A stretch of 64,000 bases of DNA from Marivirga sericea (GCF_900177665.1 NZ_FXAW01000003.1:336655-400654), one strand, 5' to 3'; numbered from the stretch's first letter, positions 7,762 through 17,363 are shown. Notes: generated by a model from the letters alone, not told the origin. A program made the numbers and translations.

Positions 7762-10587
7762 TTAGCGATTGCAAATTGTTTTGTAAGGACAATAGGTACA
7801 TTTCTCCAACTTATCCGTTTGATTGAACGCTTGGTCGCTAATAAAGATTTCAGACAAAATCTCCTTTAAGCCCTTTTCAAAATCCTCCATTAATATTTCC
7901 GCATTATTTAACTCTTTACCAGCCAACTTCAATTTCTCCGAAAAGTCAGACTTGAATAAACCCTTACCATTATAAAGTCCCGGTACCACATTTTTCACCC
8001 CATCGTATTCTTGATTTTTAATGAAAAGGTAAGAATATATAAGTGTTTGCATGGCAGCACCATTTCTTTTATTATCGTCTCGATCAAATAGACTTTCAAC
8101 ATCTGGAAATTTTACTTCATCACCACCAGATTTATAATCTATTACGCGAACACTATCCTCTTTCTCATCCAATCTATCGATTGAGCCTTGCAAACGGATC
8201 TTATCACCATTTTCCAATGGAACAGCATATCCATATTCTCCTTCTACCTTTTTCACAGTGAATGGGGCCATTTTTGCATCATAATTCAAAATTTGAACTA
8301 CCATTCGCTTTACTACATCTCTTATTATGATATTTCTACCTTCAAATTCAAAGGCCGATATATTATTTTTCTTACCATAAAGCTCAGCAAATTCTTCTAT
8401 AATTAGATGGTCTATATTTTTCTTCAAAAGATAAATTCTGTTAACGTCTAAAACTTCTCCCAGAACCACTCCATATAATTTTTCCATTACATGGTGAAGG
8501 ATATTCCCAAAGTCAGCCGCATCTAAATCTTCGCTTACCTCATCTCTTTCTTTCAAACCCGCTATGTAACGGAAATAAAATTGTAATCTACAATCCAAGT
8601 AAATCTTTAAAGCAGAAGCTGACAGAAATTTATCTGCATTGTATGATTTTAAAACCGCTCGAATTGCTTTATTTTTTTCAATCGTGATGGGAACTGGAGA
8701 AGCCGCTTGAGGATCTTGGTTTAGTCTTTGCAATTCCACTTTTTGTGACTGAATGCCCAATTCATATTGTAATTGCAAAAGGTAGCGGCTTGGTTCACCT
8801 CCTTTTCCTCCGCTATTATCACTATTATACATCAAATGTATTTGCTGACTGCGTTGCAGAAGCCGATTGAACAAATAGGCATAAATAGCATCTCTCTGCT
8901 CTAAAGTTGGCAAGCCATAAGCCTTTCTAATATTATAGGGTATAAATGATTGATTATTTGCGCCACCAGGAAAATTGTCTTCACTTATACTCAAAAAATA
9001 GATATGCTCAAAATCCAAATTCCGTGACTCCAGCACTCCCATAATCTGTATTCCTTCCAAAGGTTCCCCTGAAAATGGCACTCTGATAGATTGAACAATT
9101 CGATTAAATAATCGAATAAAAGCATTGTTATCCAATTGCAATTTGAACTCACTCACAATTTGCTCAAGCTGATCGATTTGCTTATAAATTTCCGCTATAA
9201 ATTCCTGTTCGGTAGATTCAATTTGCTCGCTATGAACATACTGTAGAATAGTTTTTAAGTAGTGAAAATAATTAGCAGAACCATCTTTGAAAACAATATC
9301 TAATAATTGATTTTGCATTTCATTCTCGAAATACAAATCCTTCAACTCCAACCTAATGATATTATTCGTGTCAATCTGTTGAATTTTATTTTTCACCTCT
9401 TCCCCTAATATGTTTCCCACAAAAGGATGTTTTAATATTCTTAATACATCTCTATGATTGAAGCTTAGCTTATTTGCTTCCTCTCTTTTATTCTTTTGAA
9501 GGTATAGGCAGATATTCATCAATTGATAAATCGAGGCGAACCTCAGTGGATAACCCATCGTCACATTGACCTTATGAATTGATTCAGGAAGCGCATACAG
9601 TACCGGGAAAAGTAAGCTCTCATCCCCTAAAATAATGGCCGTTTTTTCTGGCTGTTCTAATGCTTGTTGGGAAAGGAGTTGACCTAAAAATTTTGCTTGT
9701 GCAATATTCCCCTTTATCTCTGTTATCTTAATTTCAGGGGTTTTTTCTAAAATTCTATTGGGCATCTTTGGTGGAAAGGTCTTACCTAAAACAGAATGTT
9801 TTGCATATTCCCGAAAGAAATTACCGGCTTCCTGCATACTATTTTCAGGAGATGCATAATAGGCGTCCATATCCCAGTAGACTTCCGCGCCTTCTTTTAC
9901 CGCTTCCGATATAATGATTTCCTCTGTTTTGGTTAAGGCATTAAAGCCTGCAAAAATCAATTGGCTAGAGATTTTGGCTTGTCCAGACTTCAATTTATCA
10001 GCATAATCTCTGTATAACATGCCATTATAGGCTTGCTTTTCAGCTTTTAATTTCTTCCTGAAATCCTGATACACTGGATAAAGGATATTCCAATTCCGGG
10101 AAAATTTTTCTTGTGCATCTTTGGGCTTAGCTTCAAAGCTTTTCCAAAATTTTTCAATTAATTGAAGTTGTTCTTCGCTTAAGAAATCAGTGTCCGCAAG
10201 CTTTTTCCATTCCAACAAATTGGCAAATAGAGGTCGAGCATCTGCCATATAATGATCTACGTCATTGAAATCTTTCACAAGCATATCACCCCAAAAATAA
10301 AACTGCTCAAAATCTTCTTTAAAAGGGGCATGCTTTTGAAATACTTCATGTAAGGAAAAAACTAAACTCAATTGGTCTGGCACAGCAAAATCACTTTTCT
10401 GGCGTACAAAATCCTCGATTGCCATGGTTTCTGGAGCCCAAATGGGTTGGTCTATGAGCTTTCGAAGTGCATGGTTAAAGAATAATCCAGCCCTTCTATT
10501 CGGAAAAATGACGGAGTAGCTAGAAATGTCTTTTCCTAATTTGTTAAATAGTGATTGGGCTAGTTCTTCTAAGAATGTGTTTTGCAT
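7762..10587 (-). CDS. AddB-like PD-(D/E)XK nuclease with iron-sulfur cysteines
   Basis: A 941-residue protein of the AddB/RecB-like nuclease group. It probably works with the helicase encoded just upstream to process double-strand DNA ends for recombination. The N-terminal two thirds resemble an inactivated UvrD-type helicase fold. The C-terminal nuclease has the entry L-S-A-S-A-L-K-I-Y-L-D-C near 655-666, D-F-G-N-I-L-H-H-V-M-E near 690, and the catalytic G-S-I-D-R-L-D and V-I-D-Y-K-S-G near 805-820. Cys about 666 together with C930, C933 and C939 gives the four-cysteine 4Fe-4S pattern of AddB. It is separated from the helicase gene by 443 bp. Confidence 0.85.
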   Translation of the reverse strand: MQNTFLEELAQSLFNKLGKDISSYSVIFPNRRAGLFFNHALRKLIDQPIWAPETMAIEDFVRQKSDFAVPDQLSLVFSLHEVFQKHAPFKEDFEQFYFWGDMLVKDFNDVDHYMADARPLFANLLEWKKLADTDFLSEEQLQLIEKFWKSFEAKPKDAQEKFSRNWNILYPVYQDFRKKLKAEKQAYNGMLYRDYADKLKSGQAKISSQLIFAGFNALTKTEEIIISEAVKEGAEVYWDMDAYYASPENSMQEAGNFFREYAKHSVLGKTFPPKMPNRILEKTPEIKITEIKGNIAQAKFLGQLLSQQALEQPEKTAIILGDESLLFPVLYALPESIHKVNVTMGYPLRFASIYQLMNICLYLQKNKREEANKLSFNHRDVLRILKHPFVGNILGEEVKNKIQQIDTNNIIRLELKDLYFENEMQNQLLDIVFKDGSANYFHYLKTILQYVHSEQIESTEQEFIAEIYKQIDQLEQIVSEFKLQLDNNAFIRLFNRIVQSIRVPFSGEPLEGIQIMGVLESRNLDFEHIYFLSISEDNFPGGANNQSFIPYNIRKAYGLPTLEQRDAIYAYLFNRLLQRSQQIHLMYNSDNSGGKGGEPSRYLLQLQYELGIQSQKVELQRLNQDPQAASPVPITIEKNKAIRAVLKSYNADKFLSASALKIYLDCRLQFYFRYIAGLKERDEVSEDLDAADFGNILHHVMEKLYGVVLGEVLDVNRIYLLKKNIDHLIIEEFAELYGKKNNISAFEFEGRNIIIRDVVKRMVVQILNYDAKMAPFTVKKVEGEYGYAVPLENGDKIRLQGSIDRLDEKEDSVRVIDYKSGGDEVKFPDVESLFDRDDNKRNGAAMQTLIYSYLFIKNQEYDGVKNVVPGLYNGKGLFKSDFSEKLKLAGKELNNAEILMEDFEKGLKEILSEIFISDQAFNQTDKLEKCTYCPYKTICNR

Positions 10588-10767
10588 AATCTATTTATTG
10601 AGATAATCTAAGAAGTGATGTTTTAGCATTTAAAGCAAATACTGCGCAAGTAGATGTCGCCAATGCTTTTGTTCTGGGCAACTTGAAAATATTTAAAATC
10701 AAAAAAATCGTAAATCAGATTAATCTTATTGTGTTAATTTATCATTATCAGTCAAAACTACCAATAC

Positions 10768-10805
10768 ATTCTTTTTACTTGATTAAAAAGAACCAAAAAA
10801 TCAAG
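10768..10805. repeat. Degenerate dispersed intergenic element, copy 2
   Basis: The layout CTTTTTACTTGATT, AAAAAGAACC, AAAAAATCAAG matches that of 7631-7671. CTTGATT and AATCAAG are inverted arms, so the element can fold. It is followed directly by GC-rich sequence with further hairpins. Confidence 0.4.
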
Positions 10806-10840
10806 AAAGTTTAATACTGATCCCCTCTAGTCCTTCGCTG

Positions 10841-10903
10841 GCTTGTCTGCACAAGCAGGCCCGCTAAACTTTCCTCCCTCCCACTTTTCCGAGTTCCTCG
10901 GAA
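10841..10903. repeat. Two tight hairpins in GC-rich gap sequence (REP-like)
   Basis: Two perfect inverted repeats lie 30 bp apart: GCTTGT-CTGC-ACAAGC (10841-10856) and TTCCGAG-TTC-CTCGGAA (10887-10903). Neither is followed by a T-tract, so they look like REP/BIME-type structure and not terminators. Base composition differs from the surrounding AT-rich gap. Confidence 0.45.
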
Positions 10904-11030
10904 TTGGTCGCGTTAATTCTTTGATAACCATACAGCTTGATTTCAATTATCTACTTTCCTATCAGTTCTCAAACACAAGCATACCATTCTACAGCAGCAA
11001 AGAACTGAAAAGAATTTATGATATATGTTA

Positions 11031-14000
11031 TTAAACTTCAATAATCTCCAATGGATTAAGATAAGCAATGTGGGCTGTCACTTTCTCATAACCCATTTTC
11101 TTTAAAGTATTTCTGTAAAAGCTGACTTGTTTATGATCCTGATCTGATTTCAAACCTGTTTTAAAATCTAAGATCTTGGCTTCGTGCCCATTAATTAATA
11201 CTCGGTCTAATCGAATTAGGGAGCCATCTTCTAAAAGGACAGGAACTTCCGTTTTAACCTGCCAATCTGTTTCAAACCAAGGCAATAAAATACTGTCTTT
11301 TTCAAGATTGTCCTTCACCAATTTCTGAATAGCCTCAAAATCCTCCTTATTCAACATTTTCTCTGTCTTGACCTTTTCCAAAATCTCAGGAAGCTCTTGT
11401 AAATCATTTAATTTAGAAAATATATCATGCACATAAATCCCTAAATCTGTTTTAGATAAACCAGCATCTTGAGCCAATAAAGTAGATGAATGCTTAATCT
11501 TCAACTTATCATGCCAATTGTGACTTTCATAATAAGTCAGATTAACCGAACTAACAGGAAAAGATTCTGAGCTGACTTCTTTCTCTTTAGCCATTAAAGC
11601 AAAATCAGCTTCACTTCCCACAATCAACTTCATATCTGCTTCTTCCCATTGATCCTGCTCTTCAGCAAATTTCAAAAGTAGTTTCGAAATATAACCTGAT
11701 TTAGCCTTTGCGTGAGAATTAAAGAAAAGGGCATCCCCAGCCCTTGTCATAGCCACATACATCAAATTTAAATTATCTAGATAACTCCTCACTTCCTCTT
11801 CCCAATAGGAAAGGGCAAAATCGGATTCTTTCAATGATGATGAATGTTTAATGGGCAGATATGGGATTTCAGAAAACTGGGTTCCTGTTGTTTTTACCCA
11901 AAGCGTTGGGGCCATCAATGGATTGGGACTTAAAGTCCAGTCAAGAAGCGGAATCATACAAATCTTAAACTCTAAGCCTTTTGATTTATGGATGGTCATC
12001 AATCTTGCTGAGTTTTCATCAGATTGTAATTTAATAGCATAAGAATGACTGTTTTCTTCCCACCATTCCATAAAATCAGGTATTCCTCCTTTATTTCCAA
12101 AGTCCAATAAAACATCCTGAAAGGCAGAGAGGTAGGCTTTTTCTTTTTTAATTTTCTTTAGCTGAAAGAGTTGAATTAATTGCTCACTCATTTCTAACAA
12201 ACTCAAACTCATCAAATCTTTTTGGGAAGCTAAAAATTCAACTGGTAAAAAATCATCTGTACTGTTAAGCTTTACAATATCATGAATGAGTGATTCATCA
12301 TTCTGAATTATTTTTTGGTAGTAGAATTTAATTTGAGAAAGGGCTATTTTATCTTCGGTATAGAGGTGTTGAAAACAGTTCAATAAGAAATTGACGATAT
12401 GGGCACTCGATAGCAGCAAAGTCTCATCTGAAATGATGCTGTATTTATATTTCTGCAGCTTATGAGGATTACGGTTTTTATAATGCTCCAAGAAATCCTG
12501 TATTTCCATACCCTCTTTCTTTTTCCTGACTAAAATACCAACATCATTTAATTTTAAACCTGCATCTTGTAATCGTTCCAAATCTTGTACAAATTTTTCC
12601 AAAGCCTTAGTCTGCCAGCTAATTTTTTCGCCATCCTCATTTTCCTCTTGCTCAAAAAATTGAAGCTCTACAAATCCTTGATACGGATATTCTTTTTTCT
12701 TCTCTTGTACCACCTCCTTGTAGGCATCAGGAAGGTCTTGTAAAAGATACTCGACTTCTTGTGTGAAAGCATTAGAATCTTTATTCAATGCATTTGACTT
12801 CACCAAATTAGGCATAGCAGTGAATAGCTTATTATTAAAATCAATCACATTGGGTTTACTTCGAAAATTATGGCTTAATGCCTCTTCTTGATAAAAAGCA
12901 GGTGAAATATCTTCCTTTAATCCTTTTAGTAGTAATCTCCAATCACCTCCTCTCCAACGATAAATGGACTGTTTCACATCTCCCACCACCAAATTTTCAT
13001 TTCCTTCAGCTAGAGAGTTTTCAATTAATGGCTTAAAATTTTGCCACTGTAAGGTAGAAGTATCCTGAAATTCATCAATTAGGAAATTATCATAAAAACT
13101 ACCCATTTTTTCGTAAACAAAGGGACTTTCAGCTGGATCGGTTCCAATGATTTCATTTAAAAATTGAGTAGTATCAGACAGAAATTGGATACCCTCTTCC
13201 TTTTTATACTCTTGCATTCTTTGGTTAAACTGCTGGGTAATTCCTATTAAATAGATGTTCTTAAGGATATTCTCAGCAGAGCGGTATTGGCCTATATTCT
13301 TCTTAATGTAATCAATCACCTCTTGAAAATGATCCATCAAGCCAGCAGAAGCTGTTTGAAAAATCAGATCTTTCTTTTTCGAGGATTTTGAAGCTAAGGA
13401 TTCACCGTCTGTTTCTATAGCAGTTTTTACTCTGCCTTTTACTAAATCAGTTAAATCATAATTTCTGGAATCTTTGTTGATCTTATTAAAAAAATTGATA
13501 GCCCCTGAATATCCATAACTAAAATCTGTAATTACCAATCCATTTGCCTCAATCAGCTGAAAAGCTTTTTTACTAATTCCATCCAAGGCATTTTCAAATT
13601 GAGCAATAATTTTGTTCAATTTGTCCTTAAAGGATTTTAGTTTTTCATAATTGCTGATTTCTTTATTGAGAGCCCTTTCTATCACCTTAAAATCATCCTT
13701 CATCAACTCCTCCGTAAAAGATAGAATATCTCTTCTTATATCCCATTTCCCCTTCTCTTCAAGTTTATTAATGGAGAAATCTATCACCCAATTTTTTAAG
13801 GCTGTATGCTTTGGATCGCTTATGTCTTCCATTAATAAATCTAAAACGGACTGCCTGACTTCATCTGTATTCAAAAGGAGCTCACCATCTCCTTGAATAC
13901 TTAGCTCTCTAGCAAATGAACGCATTACATTTTGAAAGAAACGATCAATGGTTTGAACTGAAAACCTACTGTAGTTATGAAGGATCGAAATCAATAAATC

Positions 14001-14276
14001 TTTTGACTTACTTTTTAACTCATCATCTGAAAAATTCAATAATTCTTTTAGCTGCTGCGCCATTGCGCCAGAAGTATCTTCAGAAAATTCAAACAGATTC
14101 TGAATAATCCTCTCTTTCATTTCCTGGGTTGCCTTATTGGTGAAGGTAACAGCTAAAATTTTCTTGAAGTGATCGGGATTGTGAAAAGCTAATTTGAGAT
14201 ATTCTTTGGTAAGAGTAAAGGTTTTGCCACTACCAGCAGATGATTTATAAACTACAAACAGGTTTCCTTTGTGCAT
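11031..14276 (-). CDS. UvrD/AddA-like helicase-nuclease
   Basis: A 1081-residue superfamily 1 DNA helicase. Walker A S-S-A-G-S-G-K-T is at residues 12-19, motif Ia A-V-T-F-T-N-K-A follows near 43, motif II L-I-D-E-F-Q-D-T near 402, motif IV-like N-F-R-S-K-P-N-V near 475, and motif V T-I-H-K-S-K-G-L-E-F near 760. The C-terminus carries a RecB-type nuclease signature with R-L-D-R-V and I-L-D-F-K-T-G near 1020-1040. With the iron-sulfur nuclease downstream it would form an AddAB-like end-resection complex. The exact subunit naming is inferred from order and domains. Confidence 0.88.
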   Translation of the reverse strand: MHKGNLFVVYKSSAGSGKTFTLTKEYLKLAFHNPDHFKKILAVTFTNKATQEMKERIIQNLFEFSEDTSGAMAQQLKELLNFSDDELKSKSKDLLISILHNYSRFSVQTIDRFFQNVMRSFARELSIQGDGELLLNTDEVRQSVLDLLMEDISDPKHTALKNWVIDFSINKLEEKGKWDIRRDILSFTEELMKDDFKVIERALNKEISNYEKLKSFKDKLNKIIAQFENALDGISKKAFQLIEANGLVITDFSYGYSGAINFFNKINKDSRNYDLTDLVKGRVKTAIETDGESLASKSSKKKDLIFQTASAGLMDHFQEVIDYIKKNIGQYRSAENILKNIYLIGITQQFNQRMQEYKKEEGIQFLSDTTQFLNEIIGTDPAESPFVYEKMGSFYDNFLIDEFQDTSTLQWQNFKPLIENSLAEGNENLVVGDVKQSIYRWRGGDWRLLLKGLKEDISPAFYQEEALSHNFRSKPNVIDFNNKLFTAMPNLVKSNALNKDSNAFTQEVEYLLQDLPDAYKEVVQEKKKEYPYQGFVELQFFEQEENEDGEKISWQTKALEKFVQDLERLQDAGLKLNDVGILVRKKKEGMEIQDFLEHYKNRNPHKLQKYKYSIISDETLLLSSAHIVNFLLNCFQHLYTEDKIALSQIKFYYQKIIQNDESLIHDIVKLNSTDDFLPVEFLASQKDLMSLSLLEMSEQLIQLFQLKKIKKEKAYLSAFQDVLLDFGNKGGIPDFMEWWEENSHSYAIKLQSDENSARLMTIHKSKGLEFKICMIPLLDWTLSPNPLMAPTLWVKTTGTQFSEIPYLPIKHSSSLKESDFALSYWEEEVRSYLDNLNLMYVAMTRAGDALFFNSHAKAKSGYISKLLLKFAEEQDQWEEADMKLIVGSEADFALMAKEKEVSSESFPVSSVNLTYYESHNWHDKLKIKHSSTLLAQDAGLSKTDLGIYVHDIFSKLNDLQELPEILEKVKTEKMLNKEDFEAIQKLVKDNLEKDSILLPWFETDWQVKTEVPVLLEDGSLIRLDRVLINGHEAKILDFKTGLKSDQDHKQVSFYRNTLKKMGYEKVTAHIAYLNPLEIIEV

Positions 14277-14315
14277 AAAGGAAAATTACGGGAAGTGCTA
14301 GTAAATTAAAAGGAC

Positions 14316-14462
14316 TTAGTTCAATAAATTTACCACAATCACGGTACATGCGACAACACATTCAATACAGATGATCACGGCAGAAACAATATCGCCCAAA
14401 GAACTGGAATTTATCAATGATTTATATCTCGCTTTTACGTTCAAAACTTCTCCCCTAGTCAT
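14316..14462 (-). CDS. Putative small single-pass membrane protein (48 aa)
   Basis: A 48-residue frame with a polar basic N-terminus (M-T-R-G-E-V-L-N-V-K-A-R) and one hydrophobic helix from about residue 25 to 47. The helix contains Cys32, Cys35 and Cys39 around one Glu (I-C-I-E-C-V-V-A-C). TATATTTG, a perfect -7 element, lies 21 bp upstream of the ATG. The Shine-Dalgarno is weak, which is normal in this phylum. It sits in the 348-bp gap between the DUF502 gene and the helicase gene. I do not recognise a family; the case rests on the transmembrane pattern and the promoter. Confidence 0.45.
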   Translation of the reverse strand: MTRGEVLNVKARYKSLINSSSLGDIVSAVIICIECVVACTVIVVNLLN

Positions 14463-14624
14463 GCAATAAACTTACTTTAAAACAAATATAATAACATACA
14501 TGACTCAAAAAAAAGAAGCCTATGCATTTATGTTTGTTTTACTACAATATTTAAATATTATATACCATTTATTATATATCGTATAGTAAATAGCGAAATT
14601 TATGACCCTATTAATCGCTTTTTA
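14463..14624. other. Intergenic, AT-rich
   Basis: Besides the promoter element at 14483-14490 the stretch holds only AT-rich sequence with a run TATTATATACCATTTATTATA. No gene or clear terminator is visible. Confidence 0.4.
14483..14490 (-). promoter_or_regulatory. -7 element upstream of the 48-aa membrane protein
   Basis: TATATTTG on the minus strand is an exact TAnnTTTG match. A TTTTTTTTG run ends 15 bp further upstream and could act as a close -33 region. The predicted leader is under 20 nt. Confidence 0.45.
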
Positions 14625-15191
14625 TTACATCTCTTCAATACCGCTAACTCCTCCCGAAACGATGAATTTCATGGCATCAGTACTGTTGACATCCCACGGA
14701 TGTACCAACTCATTTTTCACTACCAAAATATTTCCAGAAAAATTGTATGAATGTGGCATATACACCGAACAAAAACCCTCCATATTCACCTTACTTAAAT
14801 CAGTACGTGTAATAAAACCTGGTTTAAAAATCTTCCCCGCCTCATCAAACTGAACCATGATCGGTTCATTAAATTTTTTCTTGTCCCCTACAAATGCCCC
14901 AACTAAATCTTTGATCGAGTTATAAATCAAGCTGAGCAAAGGTATTTTCTTAATCACCTGCTCGAACATCTCGAAAAAAGGCTTCATAAAATAAGTACTA
15001 CCTAAATACCCCACCCCTACTATTGCTGAAATCAGAATTAAGATCCCTAGACCAGGAACATTGACAGGAAGCAATCCGTCCAGCCAATTAAAAACAGCTT
15101 GTATGACTAAAATTGTAAATGCAATGGGTGCTACAAACAATAATCCTCTGAAAAAATAACTGGCAATCTTAGTAAATATCTTCTGTCGCAT
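14625..15191 (-). CDS. DUF502 family membrane protein
   Basis: A 188-residue protein with two N-terminal membrane helices (about residues 12-35 and 48-68), the DUF502 core P-L-L-S-L-I-Y-N-S-I-K-D-L near 83-95, and a soluble C-terminal domain. The conserved G-F-I-T-R-T-D and V-Y-M-P-H-S-Y-N-F-S-G-N are visible there. Function is unknown; members are integral inner-membrane proteins. It follows the nqr operon but a strong terminator (15225-15255) separates the two, so it is probably transcribed on its own. Confidence 0.88.
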   Translation of the reverse strand: MRQKIFTKIASYFFRGLLFVAPIAFTILVIQAVFNWLDGLLPVNVPGLGILILISAIVGVGYLGSTYFMKPFFEMFEQVIKKIPLLSLIYNSIKDLVGAFVGDKKKFNEPIMVQFDEAGKIFKPGFITRTDLSKVNMEGFCSVYMPHSYNFSGNILVVKNELVHPWDVNSTDAMKFIVSGGVSGIEEM

Positions 15192-15224
15192 ATTTGTAAA
15201 TAAAAGTCTTGAAATTATATAACG

Positions 15225-15255
15225 AAAAAAGCCTTGATGAAGTCCATCAAGGCTT
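15225..15255 (-). terminator. Rho-independent terminator of the nqr operon
   Basis: An 11-bp perfect stem (AAGCCTTGATG paired with CATCAAGGCTT, 5-nt loop) ends in a T-run on the minus strand. It lies 26 bp after the nqrE stop codon. Confidence 0.85.
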
Positions 15256-15280
15256 GAGAAATATCAAATAAAAGCTTCTG

Positions 15281-15898
15281 CTAAATTGAAATACCCATAA
15301 AAGACATAAAGGCAATACCCATTAAACCTGTAATCAACATGGTTATACCTAACCCTTTCAATCCATCAGGAACGTTAGAATATTTCAACCTCTCACGAAT
15401 AGCTGCTAAAGCAATAATTGCTAAGAACCATCCGATCCCTGAAGAGAATCCATAAACAGCAGATTCAGCCAATCCATAGTCTCTTTGATCCATGAATAAT
15501 GAAGAACCTAAAATTGCACAGTTTACAGCAATTAGAGGCAAGAAAATTCCCAAAGAACCATATAAAGCTGGAGACGTTTTTTCAATCACCATCTCTACCA
15601 ATTGTACCATAGAGGCAATAACAGCTATATACATAATAAAGCTTAAGAAGCTTAAATCCACAGTAGCTAAATCCTTACTAATCCACGAAAGAGCTCCTTC
15701 ATTCAAGATGAATTCACTTAAAAGCCAGTTCGTTGGTACTGTGATTGTCAAAACAAACACAACGGCTAATCCTAAACCGAAAGCAGTGCTAACTTTTTTA
15801 GAAACCGCTAAAAAAGAACACATACCCAAGAAATAGGCGAAAACCATGTTCTCTATAAAAATTGATTTTATTCCTAAGTTAATTAAATCCATTGTCAA
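15281..15898 (-). CDS. nqrE: Na+-translocating NADH:quinone reductase subunit E
   Basis: A 205-residue integral membrane protein with six predicted helices. N-terminal [21 protein letters not shown] and the later [16 protein letters not shown] are the two half-repeats typical of NqrE, each with the membrane-embedded Cys that helps hold an iron centre with NqrD. It is part of the sodium pump that oxidises NADH and reduces quinone. It is the last gene of the nqr operon here, 13 bp after nqrD. Confidence 0.95.
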   Translation of the reverse strand: MTMDLINLGIKSIFIENMVFAYFLGMCSFLAVSKKVSTAFGLGLAVVFVLTITVPTNWLLSEFILNEGALSWISKDLATVDLSFLSFIMYIAVIASMVQLVEMVIEKTSPALYGSLGIFLPLIAVNCAILGSSLFMDQRDYGLAESAVYGFSSGIGWFLAIIALAAIRERLKYSNVPDGLKGLGITMLITGLMGIAFMSFMGISI

Positions 15899-15911
15899 AA
15901 AATTTTAGCGA

Positions 15912-16598
15912 TTAATTTTCTACGTATCCTGTTTTGTTCCTCTGCACCCAAATAATGAGTCCCAATATAAAGAAGGCACCTACGGGGGTTACCATAATAC
16001 CATTTGCTTGGTAGTCCATTCCTACCCATCCATCAGATGAGAATCCGATTGCTTCAAACACTTCAAATCCGAAAATCGCACCTGAACCGAAAAGCTCTCT
16101 AAAAAAAGCAACAGCTAGTATTATCCACGCATAACCTAACCCACTCCCTAATCCATCAAGAATTGAATCATAAGGTTTATTCGCTAAAGCAAAAGCTTCC
16201 AAACGTCCCATGATGATACAGTTTGTAATGATCAAACCCACGAATACACTTAGTTCCTTATACATATCATAAGCGAACGCTTGCAGCACTTCGTTTACCA
16301 AAGTCACCAATGTGGCAATCACGGCCAACTGCACAATAATTCTAACTCTGTTAGGTATCAATTTCCTTATTAAAGAAATAGTTAAGTTTGAAAAAACTAT
16401 TACAAAAATTACTGCAATTGACATCACCATGGTAGGCTTCATTTGCGTAGTTACTGCAAGAGCAGAACAAATACCCAAAACCTGAATGGTGATTGGATTG
16501 TCGTCATTTAATGGATCGGAAACAATTTTCTTCCTCCTTTTGGAAAGAAGTGCTTCTGATTCTTTCTTAACCGGTTTATCTACAGTTTCTGTACTCAT
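15912..16598 (-). CDS. nqrD: Na+-translocating NADH:quinone reductase subunit D
   Basis: A 228-residue membrane subunit homologous to NqrE in opposite topology. The first repeat G-I-C-S-A-L-A-V-T near residue 43 and the second F-V-G-L-I-I-T-N-C-I-I-M-G-R near 118-131 carry the conserved Cys residues. The first 35 residues are a charged extension (K-K-E-S-E-A-L-L-S-K-R-R-K-K). Spacing to nqrC is 18 bp and to nqrE 13 bp. Confidence 0.95.
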   Translation of the reverse strand: MSTETVDKPVKKESEALLSKRRKKIVSDPLNDDNPITIQVLGICSALAVTTQMKPTMVMSIAVIFVIVFSNLTISLIRKLIPNRVRIIVQLAVIATLVTLVNEVLQAFAYDMYKELSVFVGLIITNCIIMGRLEAFALANKPYDSILDGLGSGLGYAWIILAVAFFRELFGSGAIFGFEVFEAIGFSSDGWVGMDYQANGIMVTPVGAFFILGLIIWVQRNKTGYVEN

Positions 16599-16616
16599 AT
16601 CTCTAATTTCTTTAAA

Positions 16617-17363
16617 TTATAAGGTGGCAGTAGCTCCTTTTTTGTTAAAATATGACTGGTAATGTTTAAAGTAATTTTTCAACATAGCATTTAAGCCATT
16701 TCCTGTAATGGTTGCTCCAGACATTCCGTCTACATGGTGCTCATCCAATTTACTTTCAGGATTACTTTCACCCTTCAACATTTGTACTGATACCAATTCA
16801 CCTTGATCATTATACAATTTCTTACCTTGAAATCTTGCTTGCACTTCATCCTCAGTAATTCTTGCACCTAAACCTGGCGTTTCACCTGCATGAGCAAATA
16901 CTGCACCTTTGATGGTCTTGCCTTCTGTGTCTAGTGCGATATAACCCCATATATTATCCCATAAACCGTTACCGTACACTGGAAGGATATAAGATTCAAT
17001 TTCTTCTCCACCTTCTTTACCGTAAAATTTAAACACAGGATAAAGTCTTTCTTCAGGATCTTTATCAAATTGCTTTTCAACATTAACATCCTCAGCTACA
17101 ATTTTATTTCCTTCGCTATCTTCAGCAACAGTGTTACCGGAGTAATCCACCACTTCTGACTTTATTGCTTTAGAATAAGTTTCAATCACATCCATTTCAG
17201 GCGTGACTTCAACTACTGCACCCAAAATTTGCTTTTTGGTGTCCAACTCTATCGACTTTTGCTGAATAGGCCCTAGCCCTTCAGAAGTAGCTGCCAATAG
17301 TCCGCCCAATACAACAGTAAGAATGACGGAAAACAAGATTACATAATAATTAGACTGTCGCAC
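16617..17363 (-). CDS. nqrC: Na+-translocating NADH:quinone reductase subunit C
   Basis: A 248-residue subunit with one N-terminal membrane helix and a periplasmic FMN-binding domain. D-G-M-S-G-A-T-I-T-G near residue 217 contains the Thr that carries the covalently bound FMN (S-G-A-T). G-E-T-P-G-L-G-A near 160 is also conserved. Its start overlaps the end of nqrB by 14 bp. FMN attachment needs an ApbE flavin transferase, which is not in this window. Confidence 0.95.
   Translation of the reverse strand: MRQSNYYVILFSVILTVVLGGLLAATSEGLGPIQQKSIELDTKKQILGAVVEVTPEMDVIETYSKAIKSEVVDYSGNTVAEDSEGNKIVAEDVNVEKQFDKDPEERLYPVFKFYGKEGGEEIESYILPVYGNGLWDNIWGYIALDTEGKTIKGAVFAHAGETPGLGARITEDEVQARFQGKKLYNDQGELVSVQMLKGESNPESKLDEHHVDGMSGATITGNGLNAMLKNYFKHYQSYFNKKGATATL

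Larger units (their letters stand above)
10588..11030. other. Intergenic region with several hairpins, repeat-like
   Basis: A 443-bp gap between the two AddAB-like genes. The part near the nuclease start (10588-10760) is AT-rich and should hold its promoter, though no clear TAnnTTTG is seen. From 10768 on it holds a repeat-like element, then GC-richer sequence with two perfect hairpins (10841-10856 and 10887-10903). A short plus-strand frame at 10843-11034 has no coding character. Confidence 0.5.

Noticed and set aside
10843-11034. 63-codon plus-strand frame in the gap between the AddAB-like genes
   Set aside because: It begins in the hairpin-rich repeat-like sequence, has no recognisable protein pattern, and its end overlaps the helicase stop antisense.
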